DNA of 5,766 nucleotides from positions 1-5,766 of the forward strand of contig CBEUVQ010000072.1 of the NCBI GenBank assembly GCA_965546615.1. The letters are read 5' to 3'. The notes under the pieces are model-generated. The model searched no databases. It had not been told where the DNA came from and saw only the letters and a program-made list of their open reading frames with translations. The stretch is from CBEUVQ01 sp965546615. GTDB lineage: Bacteria > Bacillota > Desulfotomaculia > Desulfotomaculales > Desulfohalotomaculaceae. The position numbers and the translations under genes are program-made. Positions 1 through 5,759 of the stretch are shown in pieces. Positions within the stretch are counted from its first letter, which is position 1. The number at the start of each line of letters is the position of its first letter.

Positions 1-952
1 GGTGGAATTTGACAGCAGCGGCATTGGTGACTTTATTATTATGAAGTCAGACAACATACCCACTTACAACTTTGCGGTGGTGGTAGACGATCATGAGATG
101 AATATCACCCATGTTATCCGGGCGGAAGAGCATCTTTCAAACACGCCGCGGCAAATTCTCATTTACAATGCTTTAAATTGGTCTGTTCCGGTGTTTGCCC
201 ATGTATCGCTGATTTTAGGCAAGGATCGCAGTAAGATGTCTAAGCGGCATGGAGCAACTTCGATTGAACAGTATCAATCTTTGGGTTATCTTCCCGAGGC
301 ATTGGTTAACTTTTTAGCGCTGTTAGGTTGGTCGCCCGGCGGCGAACAGGAAATATTTTCAGCGGAAGAACTAAAAAATCTCTTTTCTCTGGATAAAGTA
401 TCCAAAAGCCCGGCGGTATTTGATTTAGATAAACTAAATCATTTAAACGGTTATTATTTGCGCAACAGTGATCTTGATTATGTCACTACGCTGGCGGTGC
501 CGCATATGCAGAAAGCGGGCTGTTTACCTGAAAACCCGGCACCGGAAGATATCGAAATGCTTAAACACATTGTCAAAGCTACCCGGGAGCGGGTGACAAA
601 CTTGTCAGAAATTCCGTATCAGGCAGAGATATTCTTTGGTGAGCAAATTAAGCCGGAAAATGATAAAGCGCGCGAAGTGCTGTCTCAGGAACAGGTTCCG
701 CAGGTAATGCATTTAATGAAGAAAAAGATATATGCAGCCGGACAGCTGGATGAAGATGCCGTCAAAGGTATTTTGAAGGAACTTCCCAAAGAGCTGGGAT
801 TTGGCGGCAAAAAAATATATATGCCGCTTAGGGTGGCGTTAACAGGTCGTACACACGGTCCGGAATTGTACGAGATTATTCCTGTTTTAGGGCTGCAGAG
901 AACAGCTGCGCGTTTGGACGCTGTTTTAGACGGAAGTGTTTTTGAAAAATAA
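1..952 (+). CDS. gltX: Glutamyl-tRNA synthetase, 3' part (5' end outside window)
   Basis: Class I glutamyl-tRNA synthetase, a cytosolic enzyme that attaches glutamate to tRNA-Glu. In many Firmicutes lacking GlnRS it also charges tRNA-Gln for later amidation by GatCAB; whether this one does cannot be told here. The visible part is 316 residues against about 480-490 for the family, so roughly 170 N-terminal residues (including the HIGH motif) lie upstream. The first full codon is at position 2. That codon is GTG, but it falls inside the conserved VEFDSSGIGDF segment and is not a start. Seen in order (window numbering): the TYNFAVVVDDHEM and THVIRAEEHLSNTP core, the KMSKR signature at residues 78-82, then the helical anticodon-binding domain ending with the typical PLRVALTGRTHGPEL block. 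The stop is TAA at 950-952. cysE follows after 26 bases, so co-transcription is likely. Confidence 0.97.
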   Translation, partial: VEFDSSGIGDFIIMKSDNIPTYNFAVVVDDHEMNITHVIRAEEHLSNTPRQILIYNALNWSVPVFAHVSLILGKDRSKMSKRHGATSIEQYQSLGYLPEALVNFLALLGWSPGGEQEIFSAEELKNLFSLDKVSKSPAVFDLDKLNHLNGYYLRNSDLDYVTTLAVPHMQKAGCLPENPAPEDIEMLKHIVKATRERVTNLSEIPYQAEIFFGEQIKPENDKAREVLSQEQVPQVMHLMKKKIYAAGQLDEDAVKGILKELPKELGFGGKKIYMPLRVALTGRTHGPELYEIIPVLGLQRTAARLDAVLDGSVFEK

Positions 953-963
953 GCTGCAGTTTC

Positions 964-977
964 GGGGAGGGTGCCCC
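964..977 (+). promoter_or_regulatory. cysE Shine-Dalgarno site within a small GC hairpin
   Basis: GGGGAGG at 964-970 is a strong Shine-Dalgarno match, 8 bases before the TTG start at 979; this decides the cysE start. The same G-run (964-967) can pair with CCCC at 974-977 around a six-base loop, giving a four-GC-pair hairpin that would partly hide the ribosome-binding site. The Shine-Dalgarno role is well supported; any regulatory role for the hairpin is inference. No room exists in the 26-base gap for a T-box leader such as the one that precedes cysE in Bacillus subtilis. Confidence 0.6.
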
Positions 978-978
978 T

Positions 979-1662
979 TTGTTTAAAACATTAAGGAAAG
1001 ATATTCAGGTTGTTTTTGAACGTGACCCCGCTGCTAAGAGCGTACTGGAAGTAGTTTTAACTTACTCCGGTCTGCATGCCATTATTATGCACCGGATAGC
1101 TCACTGGTTTTATAATAAAAAAATTTTTTTGATCGCCCGAATTATATCTCAATTATCCAGATTTCTCACCGGGATTGAAATTCACCCCGGGGCGAAGATC
1201 GGCGATGGCTTATTTATTGACCACGGAACCGGCGTGGTAATCGGTGAGACTGCGGAAATCGGCAACAACGTTACTATCTACCAAGGGGTTACGCTCGGCG
1301 GTACCGGGAAAGAAAAAGGCAAACGCCATCCGACAATCGGAAATAATGTCGTCATCAGCTCGGGGGCTAAAGTCTTAGGTTCTTTTACCGTCGGTGATAA
1401 TGTAAAAATTGGCGCCGGATCGGTGGTTTTAAAGCCGGTGCCGCCCAACTGTACGGTAGTTGGCGTTCCCGGTAAAATTGTGGTTAAAAACGGAGAACGC
1501 GTTAAAAATACTGCCGAAGTTGACCTGCGTCACGACCTGCTGCCTGACCCGGTGGCAGATACATTAAATTTGTTGACGGAGAACATTAAGCGCTTGGAAA
1601 AAAGAATTGAAGAGCTGGAACGGGAGAATACCGAGATAAAATCTAAACTGCAGGGGGGCTGA
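979..1662 (+). CDS. cysE: Serine O-acetyltransferase (CysE)
   Basis: Transfers acetyl from acetyl-CoA to L-serine to give O-acetylserine, the first committed step of cysteine synthesis, in the cytosol. The 227 residues match the short Firmicute form. The N-terminal helical part is residues 1-64. The left-handed beta-helix of hexapeptide repeats runs from about 66 to 170, with IHPGAKIGDG, DHGTGVVIGETAEIG, the QGVTLGGTGK loop (102-111) and the GAGSVVL and VVGVPGKI turns. The catalytic His is H82 in DHGTG. The partner acid that is Asp143 in Escherichia coli is Glu67 here, as in Bacillus CysE. Residues 196-224 form a charged, coiled-coil-like tail (ENIKRLEKRIEELEREN) that follows the DLLPDPVAD segment. 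The TTG start is chosen because GGGGAGG sits 8 bases upstream and no ATG or GTG fits in frame. cysS begins 3 bases after the stop. Pairing with cysS links cysteine supply to its use. Confidence 0.97.
   Translation: MFKTLRKDIQVVFERDPAAKSVLEVVLTYSGLHAIIMHRIAHWFYNKKIFLIARIISQLSRFLTGIEIHPGAKIGDGLFIDHGTGVVIGETAEIGNNVTIYQGVTLGGTGKEKGKRHPTIGNNVVISSGAKVLGSFTVGDNVKIGAGSVVLKPVPPNCTVVGVPGKIVVKNGERVKNTAEVDLRHDLLPDPVADTLNLLTENIKRLEKRIEELERENTEIKSKLQGG
1117..1130. repeat. A7T7 tract inside cysE
   Basis: Seven A (1117-1123) followed directly by seven T (1124-1130) form a perfect 14-base palindrome within cysE, encoding the K-K-I-F part of the N-terminal helical region (residues 47-50). Directly upstream, 1111-1116 reads TATAAT. 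Such tracts are stiff or bend-associated DNA and are prone to replication slippage. A one-base slip here would truncate CysE early. No convincing -35 box lies 16-18 bases upstream of the TATAAT, so a promoter is not claimed. Confidence 0.7.
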
Positions 1663-1665
1663 GGT

Positions 1666-3126
1666 ATGATAGAAATATATAACACCCTTAAAAGGCAGAA
1701 AGAAAAATTGGAAACCAGAGAACCAGGTCGGGTCAGCATGTATGTCTGCGGCCCGACAACGTATAATTATATTCATTTGGGCAATGCCAGGCCGCTGGTG
1801 GTGTTTGATACAGTCCGCCGTTATTTGATGCATAAAGGCTATAAGGTGACCTTTATTCAAAACTTTACCGACGTTGATGACAAAATTATTAAACGTGCCG
1901 CCGAAGAAGGCGAAGAACCTTTGACCTTAGCCCACAAATATATTCAGGAGTACTTTGCAGATGCAGATGCACTCAATGTTAAGCGTGCCGATAATCATCC
2001 CAAGGTATCGGAACATATCAGCGACATAATCGAACTGATTGCTGAATTGGAAAAACGCGGTTATGCTTATAATGTCAACGGCGATGTGTTTTTTGATGTG
2101 CATAAATTTGCAGATTACGGTAAACTTTCCGGGCGATCGACAGATGACATGAAGGCGGGGGCAAGAGTAGAAGTTAATGAAGATAAGCGCAATCCGATGG
2201 ATTTTGCTTTGTGGAAAAAAGCCAAGCCGGGTGAGCCCAGTTGGGACAGCCCTTGGGGAAAGGGTCGTCCGGGCTGGCACATTGAGTGTTCGGCGATGGC
2301 GCTGAAATACTTGGGAGACGGCTTTGACATCCACGGCGGAGGGTATGATCTGATTTTTCCGCATCATGAAAATGAGATTGCCCAATCGGAAGCTGCCACC
2401 GGCAGGCAGTTTGCTAAATATTGGATGCACAACGGCTTTATCACTGTCAACCAGGAAAAAATGTCCAAATCATTGGGTAATTTTTTTCTGGTGAGAGATA
2501 TTTTGGATAAGTTTCCCGCTGAAACGGTACGCTTTTATCTGCTTTCCACCCATTATCGCAGTCCGCTGGACTTTGATGACGAAAAGCTGACTGCCTGTCA
2601 GCGGGGGTTGGAGCGGATTAAAAACAGCTACTGCCGGTTAAATGAAGAAATGGCTGCCCCGCAAACACCGGGCGAAGCTGCGCCGGATGATACTGTGTTT
2701 GCCGGAAAACTCGATCAACTTAAAGCGGCGTTTGAAACAGCAATGGACGATGATTTTAACACCGCACTGGCGATAGCTGCTTGGTTTGAACTGGCAAGAG
2801 AAGTGAATGCTTATTTAAACAAACTGTCGTCGGGTAAGACAGAGCAGTCGTTAAATCTGCTGAAGAAGGCGGAAGAACTGTTTTTATCCTTTAACCGGGT
2901 GCTGGGAATATTCAAAGAGGATGCTGCTGCCGGCAAACTGCTTATCGATAGCCGGTCGCAAGATGATGGTTTGGCTGAAAAGCTGCTGCAGCTGATTATT
3001 GATATTCGTCAAAATGCCAGGAAAAACAAAGACTGGGGAACCGCCGATGCTATCAGAGACCGCCTTAAAGAGCTGGGGATAGCGCTGGAGGATACCCCGC
3101 AAGGAGTAAGATGGAAAAAACAATAA
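1666..3126 (+). CDS. cysS: Cysteinyl-tRNA synthetase
   Basis: Class I aminoacyl-tRNA synthetase that activates cysteine and loads it on tRNA-Cys; monomeric cytosolic zinc enzyme. At 486 residues it is full length for the family. Seen: the HIGH-type signature H37-L-G-N40 and the KMSKS loop at 265-269. By homology with the E. coli enzyme, the zinc ligands are C28 (YVCGP), C208 (WHIECS), H233 and E237 (FPHHENE). The conserved FTDVDDK segment lies near 64-70. From about 310 on are the helical stem and the C-terminal tRNA-binding region, ending in the typical ADAIRDRLKELGIALEDTP block. The ATG start has a GGGGGG run at 1653-1658, seven bases upstream and inside the cysE 3' end, so translation is probably coupled to cysE. 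The last 16 bases overlap mrnC. No missing key residue was seen. Confidence 0.98.
   Translation: MIEIYNTLKRQKEKLETREPGRVSMYVCGPTTYNYIHLGNARPLVVFDTVRRYLMHKGYKVTFIQNFTDVDDKIIKRAAEEGEEPLTLAHKYIQEYFADADALNVKRADNHPKVSEHISDIIELIAELEKRGYAYNVNGDVFFDVHKFADYGKLSGRSTDDMKAGARVEVNEDKRNPMDFALWKKAKPGEPSWDSPWGKGRPGWHIECSAMALKYLGDGFDIHGGGYDLIFPHHENEIAQSEAATGRQFAKYWMHNGFITVNQEKMSKSLGNFFLVRDILDKFPAETVRFYLLSTHYRSPLDFDDEKLTACQRGLERIKNSYCRLNEEMAAPQTPGEAAPDDTVFAGKLDQLKAAFETAMDDDFNTALAIAAWFELAREVNAYLNKLSSGKTEQSLNLLKKAEELFLSFNRVLGIFKEDAAAGKLLIDSRSQDDGLAEKLLQLIIDIRQNARKNKDWGTADAIRDRLKELGIALEDTPQGVRWKKQ
3101..3106 (+). promoter_or_regulatory. mrnC Shine-Dalgarno site inside cysS
   Basis: AAGGAG lies within the last codons of cysS, four bases before the mrnC ATG at 3111. 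The spacing is a little short, but this is the only good site: the next in-frame ATG (3162) has no GG-rich sequence before it. It therefore decides the start and creates the 16-base overlap. Confidence 0.65.
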
Positions 3127-3542
3127 ACTCATCCAACATATTGAATTATACCGATTTGCCGATGCAAAACCCCCATTTACTGCCGCCGCTGGCTTTGGCT
3201 TACATTGGCGACGCCGTTTATGAATTGGCTGTACGCCGTTATCTGCTGGCCGGGGGAACGGTGCGGGCTAATCAGCTTCATCGGCAGGCTGTTAAATATG
3301 TTAAAGCATCTGCCCAAGCCAAAGTGCTTTTTGCACTGGAAGATGTGTTAACCGACGAAGAAAAGGATATTGTCAGGCGGGGCAGAAACGCAAAATCGCT
3401 GCACGTCCCTAAAGGAGCCGGGGTAATGGAATATAAGCACAGCACGGCTTTTGAAAGTTTGCTCGGTTTTCTTTACTTAAAAGGGGACAAAAAAAGGCTG
3501 AACGAAATATTGGCCTTGGCCGGTGAAGTAATTGCCCGGTAG
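3111..3542 (+). CDS. mrnC: Mini-ribonuclease III
   Basis: Dimeric double-strand-specific ribonuclease consisting of an RNase III catalytic domain without the dsRNA-binding domain. In Bacillus subtilis it trims the ends of 23S rRNA precursor, helped by ribosomal protein L3. The 143 residues equal the usual family length. Motifs seen: LALAYIGDAVYELAVR at 27-42, with the catalytic acids D34 and E38 of the RNase III signature; the RRGRNAKS segment near 93-100; and the second metal-binding signature STAFESLLGFLYL, with E115. After about 17 variable N-terminal residues the domain fills the rest of the protein. The ATG start overlaps the end of cysS in another frame, indicating coupled translation. 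The thyX start is 36 bases beyond the stop. Its place beside rlmB fits a shared role in large-subunit rRNA maturation. Confidence 0.95.
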   Translation: MEKTINSSNILNYTDLPMQNPHLLPPLALAYIGDAVYELAVRRYLLAGGTVRANQLHRQAVKYVKASAQAKVLFALEDVLTDEEKDIVRRGRNAKSLHVPKGAGVMEYKHSTAFESLLGFLYLKGDKKRLNEILALAGEVIAR

Positions 3543-3578
3543 AGCAAAAGTGATTTTTAAGAATGGGGGGCAACCAAA

Positions 3579-4316
3579 ATGGGTAGAACAGAACTAAACG
3601 TCAAATTGTTAACTTACACTCCTGATCCGGAAAAAACAGCAGCCATGGGGGCGAAGCTGTGCTATTCGCCGGCAGGCATTGAACAGTTGACTGAGCACAT
3701 CGACGCCGGAGATCAGGCCGGCTTTGTGCAAAAACTTTTAGATATGGGGCACTTAACGCCGGTGGAGCATGCATCTTTTACTTTTGGCATTGAAGGGGTA
3801 TCCAGAAGCCTGTTGGCCCAAATTACCAGGCACCGCATTGCCAGTTTCAGTGTTCAATCGCAGCGCTATGTGGGAGAAACCAAAGCCCAAAATAAAGGGG
3901 AGACATTTGGTTATGTTGTTCCCTTGAAAATAAAACAATTGGGCGATGAAGCGGTGGCGCAGTTTGAGAGTCAAATGGCTCAAATTCAGGAATGGTATGA
4001 CGGTTGGGTTGAACGTTTAGGCGGGGACCGATCGGCCTATGAAGATGCCCGCTTTGTTTTACCCAATGCCGCCGAAACAAAAATGGTAGTGACAATGAAT
4101 GCGCGGGAACTGCTGCATTTCTTCAGATTGCGCTGCTGCAATCGCGCACAGTGGGAAATACGTGCTCTTGCCAATAAAATGCTGTGTTTGGTAAAAGAAG
4201 CAGCCCCGACAATATTTAGGCACGCCGGCCCCGGATGCCTTGTTGGGCCGTGCCCGGAAGGGAAGCTCAGCTGTGGTCGTGCCCAAGAAATGAGAAAATT
4301 TTATTTGGACAATTAG
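3579..4316 (+). CDS. thyX: Flavin-dependent thymidylate synthase (ThyX)
   Basis: Makes dTMP from dUMP using methylene-tetrahydrofolate as carbon donor, FAD, and NADPH as reductant. It is unrelated to the classical ThyA and is a homotetramer in the cytosol. The diagnostic ThyX motif RHR-X7-S is exact: R84-H85-R86 and S94 in RHRIASFSVQSQRY. Upstream are the GHLTPVEHASFTFGIEGVSR segment and a conserved LCYSP near residues 27-31. The second nucleotide-binding block is NARELLHFFRLRCCNRAQWEIR (174-195). Length is 245 residues, within the family range. The C-terminus carries three cysteines (C220, C225, C232) in a GCLVGPCPEGKLSCGR tail, which I recall from other clostridial ThyX proteins; its function is unknown to me. 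The ATG has GGGGGG at 3565-3570, eight bases upstream. The gene is the metabolic outlier among translation genes. Presence of ThyX suggests, but does not prove, that ThyA is absent. Confidence 0.97.
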   Translation: MGRTELNVKLLTYTPDPEKTAAMGAKLCYSPAGIEQLTEHIDAGDQAGFVQKLLDMGHLTPVEHASFTFGIEGVSRSLLAQITRHRIASFSVQSQRYVGETKAQNKGETFGYVVPLKIKQLGDEAVAQFESQMAQIQEWYDGWVERLGGDRSAYEDARFVLPNAAETKMVVTMNARELLHFFRLRCCNRAQWEIRALANKMLCLVKEAAPTIFRHAGPGCLVGPCPEGKLSCGRAQEMRKFYLDN

Positions 4317-4327
4317 AAATTAAATGC

Positions 4328-4333
4328 GGTGAT
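4328..4333 (+). promoter_or_regulatory. rlmB Shine-Dalgarno site deciding the start
   Basis: GGTGAT matches the downstream half of the AAGGAGGTGAT consensus and ends four bases before the ATG at 4338. An in-frame GTG at 4329 lies inside this site and has no Shine-Dalgarno sequence of its own, so the ATG is preferred. Confidence 0.6.
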
Positions 4334-4337
4334 ATTC

Positions 4338-5084
4338 ATGTCTGAATCAATTATTGCCGGGCGCAATCCCGTTCGCGAGGCGTTGCGCTCCGGCCGGACG
4401 CTGAACAAAATAGTGTTGGCGTGCGGTGTTAAAAATGAAACGATAAAAGAGATAATTAAATTAGCGAAAGAAAAGAAAGTGCCGGTGCAGCATGTCGAAC
4501 GGCAGCATATTGATAAACTGGTTCCCGGAACGGCACACCAAGGCATTGCAGCGTTTGCGGCGGCAAAGGATTATGTTGACTTGGATGAATTGTTGGACAA
4601 TATCGCTGACAAAAATCCATTTTTAATAATATTAGACGAAATTTGCGACCCGCATAATTTAGGAGCGGTAGTTCGCACAGCTGATGCGGCCGGGGCTCAC
4701 GGCATAATTATTCCGCGGCGGCGCTCGGTGCAGCTGACGGCGACTGTTGCCAAAGCATCTGCCGGGGCGGTTGAGCACGTTCCTGTTGCAAGAGTAACCA
4801 ACTTGGTGCAGACCGTCAAAAAGCTGCAGCAGCGCGGTATTTGGGTGATTGGCGCCGATATGGACGGGCAAATTTTGCATTGGCACGCCGATTTAGACGG
4901 GCCGGTTGCGCTGGTTGTCGGAAGCGAAGGCAAGGGATTGAGCCGGCTGTTGAAAGAATGCTGTGATGTAATTGTCAGGCTGCCGATGCAGGGCAGGGTT
5001 AACTCCTTAAATGCTTCGGTGGCAGCCGCCTTAATGATGTATGAAGTTGTCAGACAACGTGCTGTAGGGAAGAGCAATGGGTGA
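4338..5084 (+). CDS. rlmB: 23S rRNA (guanosine-2'-O-)-methyltransferase RlmB (TrmH/SpoU family)
   Basis: SAM-dependent 2'-O-ribose methyltransferase of the SPOUT class. The family member RlmB methylates G2251 (E. coli numbering) in the peptidyl-transferase P-loop of 23S rRNA. With the ATG start it is 248 residues, the usual length. Residues 1 to about 75 are the substrate-binding domain, opening with IIAGRNPVREAL and ending near the HQGIAAF segment. The C-terminal knotted SPOUT domain carries all three motifs: motif 1 with N107-L-G and R113 (PHNLGAVVRTADAAGAHG), motif 2 G195-S-E-G-K-G (VVGSEGKGLSRL), and motif 3 N222-S-L-N225-A-S (LPMQGRVNSLNASVAAAL). The protein closely resembles B. subtilis YacO. 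Its last 8 bases overlap rae1. A nine-base longer form from GTG 4329 is possible but less likely. The exact target nucleotide is inferred from family membership. Confidence 0.95.
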   Translation: MSESIIAGRNPVREALRSGRTLNKIVLACGVKNETIKEIIKLAKEKKVPVQHVERQHIDKLVPGTAHQGIAAFAAAKDYVDLDELLDNIADKNPFLIILDEICDPHNLGAVVRTADAAGAHGIIIPRRRSVQLTATVAKASAGAVEHVPVARVTNLVQTVKKLQQRGIWVIGADMDGQILHWHADLDGPVALVVGSEGKGLSRLLKECCDVIVRLPMQGRVNSLNASVAAALMMYEVVRQRAVGKSNG

Positions 5085-5589
5085 TTATTACGTTATCGAC
5101 GGTTACAATGTAATTTATGCCTGGCCGGATTATGAAAAACTGCGGGAGACAGCTCTTGATCATGCCCGGGATAAGCTCATCGCTGTAATGTCAGAATTTG
5201 CCGCTGCCACCGGCAATAATGTTACCGTTGTTTTTGACGCGCACCAAGTAGCAGGCGGTATTGAACATGCGGAAAAAATACATAATATTGAAGTTTATTA
5301 TACTGCCCAAGGAGAAACGGCAGACTCGTTGATTGAAAGATTGATCGGACAGGTGCTGTTTAAAGGCAGGGTTTTTGTAGTTACATCGGATTGGGATGAG
5401 CAGCGCATTATCTTTGGACGGGGAGCTTACCGCATTACCCCGAAAGAGCTCTTAAAGCAAATAGAACGAGAACATAAAAATATCCAAAAGCAAACCAAAG
5501 AATCGCTGCCGGCGGATGATTACTTGGAAAACCGCTTGGGACTGGAAATAAGAAAAAAATTTGAGCAGTGGAGAAGAGAAAAAAAATAG
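5077..5589 (+). CDS. rae1: Ribosome-associated endoribonuclease Rae1 (YacP, NYN/PIN domain)
   Basis: NYN/PIN-fold nuclease. The B. subtilis homologue Rae1 (YacP) binds the ribosomal A site and cuts certain mRNAs while they are translated. The protein is 170 residues, normal for the family. The NYN domain spans about residues 4-130 and shows the acidic metal-binding residues D8 (VIDGYNVI), D54 (VVFDAH), D83 (GETADSLIERL) and D105/D107 (VTSDWDEQ), followed by IFGRGAYRITPKELL. From about 128 on the protein is rich in K, R and E, ending WRREKK, which suits RNA or ribosome contact. The ATG start lies inside the rlmB 3' end (8-base overlap) behind only a modest Shine-Dalgarno match (AGGGA at 5066-5070), so translational coupling to rlmB is likely. 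Its place as last gene before sigH matches Bacillus and clostridia. Activity is inferred from homology. Confidence 0.93.
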   Translation: MGDYYVIDGYNVIYAWPDYEKLRETALDHARDKLIAVMSEFAAATGNNVTVVFDAHQVAGGIEHAEKIHNIEVYYTAQGETADSLIERLIGQVLFKGRVFVVTSDWDEQRIIFGRGAYRITPKELLKQIEREHKNIQKQTKESLPADDYLENRLGLEIRKKFEQWRREKK

Positions 5590-5613
5590 CCAACTTCTGC
5601 CCGAACTTGTTTT

Positions 5614-5625
5614 CTAGTTGACTAG
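5614..5625. repeat. Short palindrome covering the -35 box (possible operator)
   Basis: CTAGT (5614-5618) and ACTAG (5621-5625) are perfect inverted repeats separated by two bases, and together they enclose the -35 hexamer of the promoter at 5618. Symmetric sequence on a -35 box is where a dimeric repressor would bind, but the arms are only five bases and chance is possible. No known regulator site is recognised. Confidence 0.4.
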
Positions 5626-5647
5626 CCTTTTCATTCTCAGTTATAAT
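5618..5647 (+). promoter_or_regulatory. Sigma-A type promoter for the downstream gene (probable sigH)
   Basis: The -35 box is TTGACT (5618-5623; 5 of 6 to consensus) and the -10 box is a perfect TATAAT (5642-5647), with an 18-base spacer, near the optimum. Transcription should begin around 5654, giving a leader of about 106 bases before the ATG at 5760. In B. subtilis, sigH likewise has its own sigma-A promoter just after yacP, which agrees with this location. The strength and the start point are predicted, not measured. Confidence 0.85.
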
Positions 5648-5663
5648 GTTTCATGTAAAACGT

Positions 5664-5687
5664 GACAAGCAGCTATAGACACTTGTC
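5664..5687 (+). promoter_or_regulatory. Alternative leader hairpin (5' member of a mutually exclusive pair)
   Basis: GACAAG (5664-5669) can pair with CTTGTC (5682-5687), six base pairs around a 12-base loop. It uses the same CTTG bases (5682-5685) that form part of the stem at 5678-5710, so both cannot form at once. This resembles an anti-terminator/terminator arrangement, but it is found by eye only and no ligand or known riboswitch class is recognised. Confidence 0.35.
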
Positions 5688-5725
5688 TTTTGAGAAGAGA
5701 TGCAAGTGTCATTATTTGTATTTTT
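5678..5725 (+). terminator. Leader hairpin with U-rich tail (possible attenuator)
   Basis: GACACTTG (5678-5685) and CAAGTGTC (5703-5710) are perfect eight-base complementary arms. Inside, TCTT (5686-5689) can pair with AAGA (5695-5698), extending the stem past a four-base bulge. The 15 bases after the stem (5711-5725) contain 11 T. The stem is only half GC and the T stretch is interrupted, so it would be a weak intrinsic terminator. It lies inside the predicted leader, about 24 bases after the predicted start, so attenuation of the downstream gene is as likely as simple termination of the upstream operon. No better terminator is seen after rae1. Confidence 0.45.
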
Positions 5726-5729
5726 ATGC

Positions 5730-5743
5730 CTATAAATGTATAG
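5730..5743. repeat. Small inverted repeat just before the last ribosome-binding site
   Basis: CTATA (5730-5734) and TATAG (5739-5743) are inverted repeats with a four-base gap, ending five bases before the GGGG Shine-Dalgarno core. The pairs are almost all A-T, so the hairpin would be weak; it is recorded only because it borders the initiation region. Confidence 0.25.
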
Positions 5744-5759
5744 AAAGCGGGGCGATGCT

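Noticed and set aside
2..4. GTG as a start codon for the first gene
   Set aside because: The residues around it are internal conserved GltX sequence and the protein would lack the catalytic N-terminal fold; the gene simply runs in from upstream.
1530..2430. Minus-strand open frames across cysE and cysS (and similar ones elsewhere)
   Set aside because: They lie antisense to strongly conserved genes, have no Shine-Dalgarno sites or recognisable domains, and reflect codon bias of the real genes.
3114..3121. A6 run in the cysS-mrnC overlap as a programmed frameshift site
   Set aside because: The AAAAAAC heptamer is not in the phase needed for a -1 shift in either frame, and both proteins are complete without a shift.
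3543..3578. Promoter or terminator in the mrnC-thyX gap
   Set aside because: The 36 bases hold a ribosome-binding site but no paired -35/-10 boxes and no stem-loop.
4329..4331. GTG as the rlmB start
   Set aside because: It lies inside GGTGAT, the Shine-Dalgarno site for the ATG at 4338, and has no ribosome-binding site of its own.
5591..5620. CAACT (5591-5595) with AGTTG (5616-5620) as a terminator stem after rae1
   Set aside because: Only five pairs around a 20-base loop, no U-run after it, and its 3' arm falls in the promoter -35 region.
5646..5678. Ten-codon ORF beginning at ATG 5646
   Set aside because: Its start overlaps the -10 box and lies upstream of the predicted transcription start, so it would not be in the transcript from that promoter; there is no Shine-Dalgarno site.
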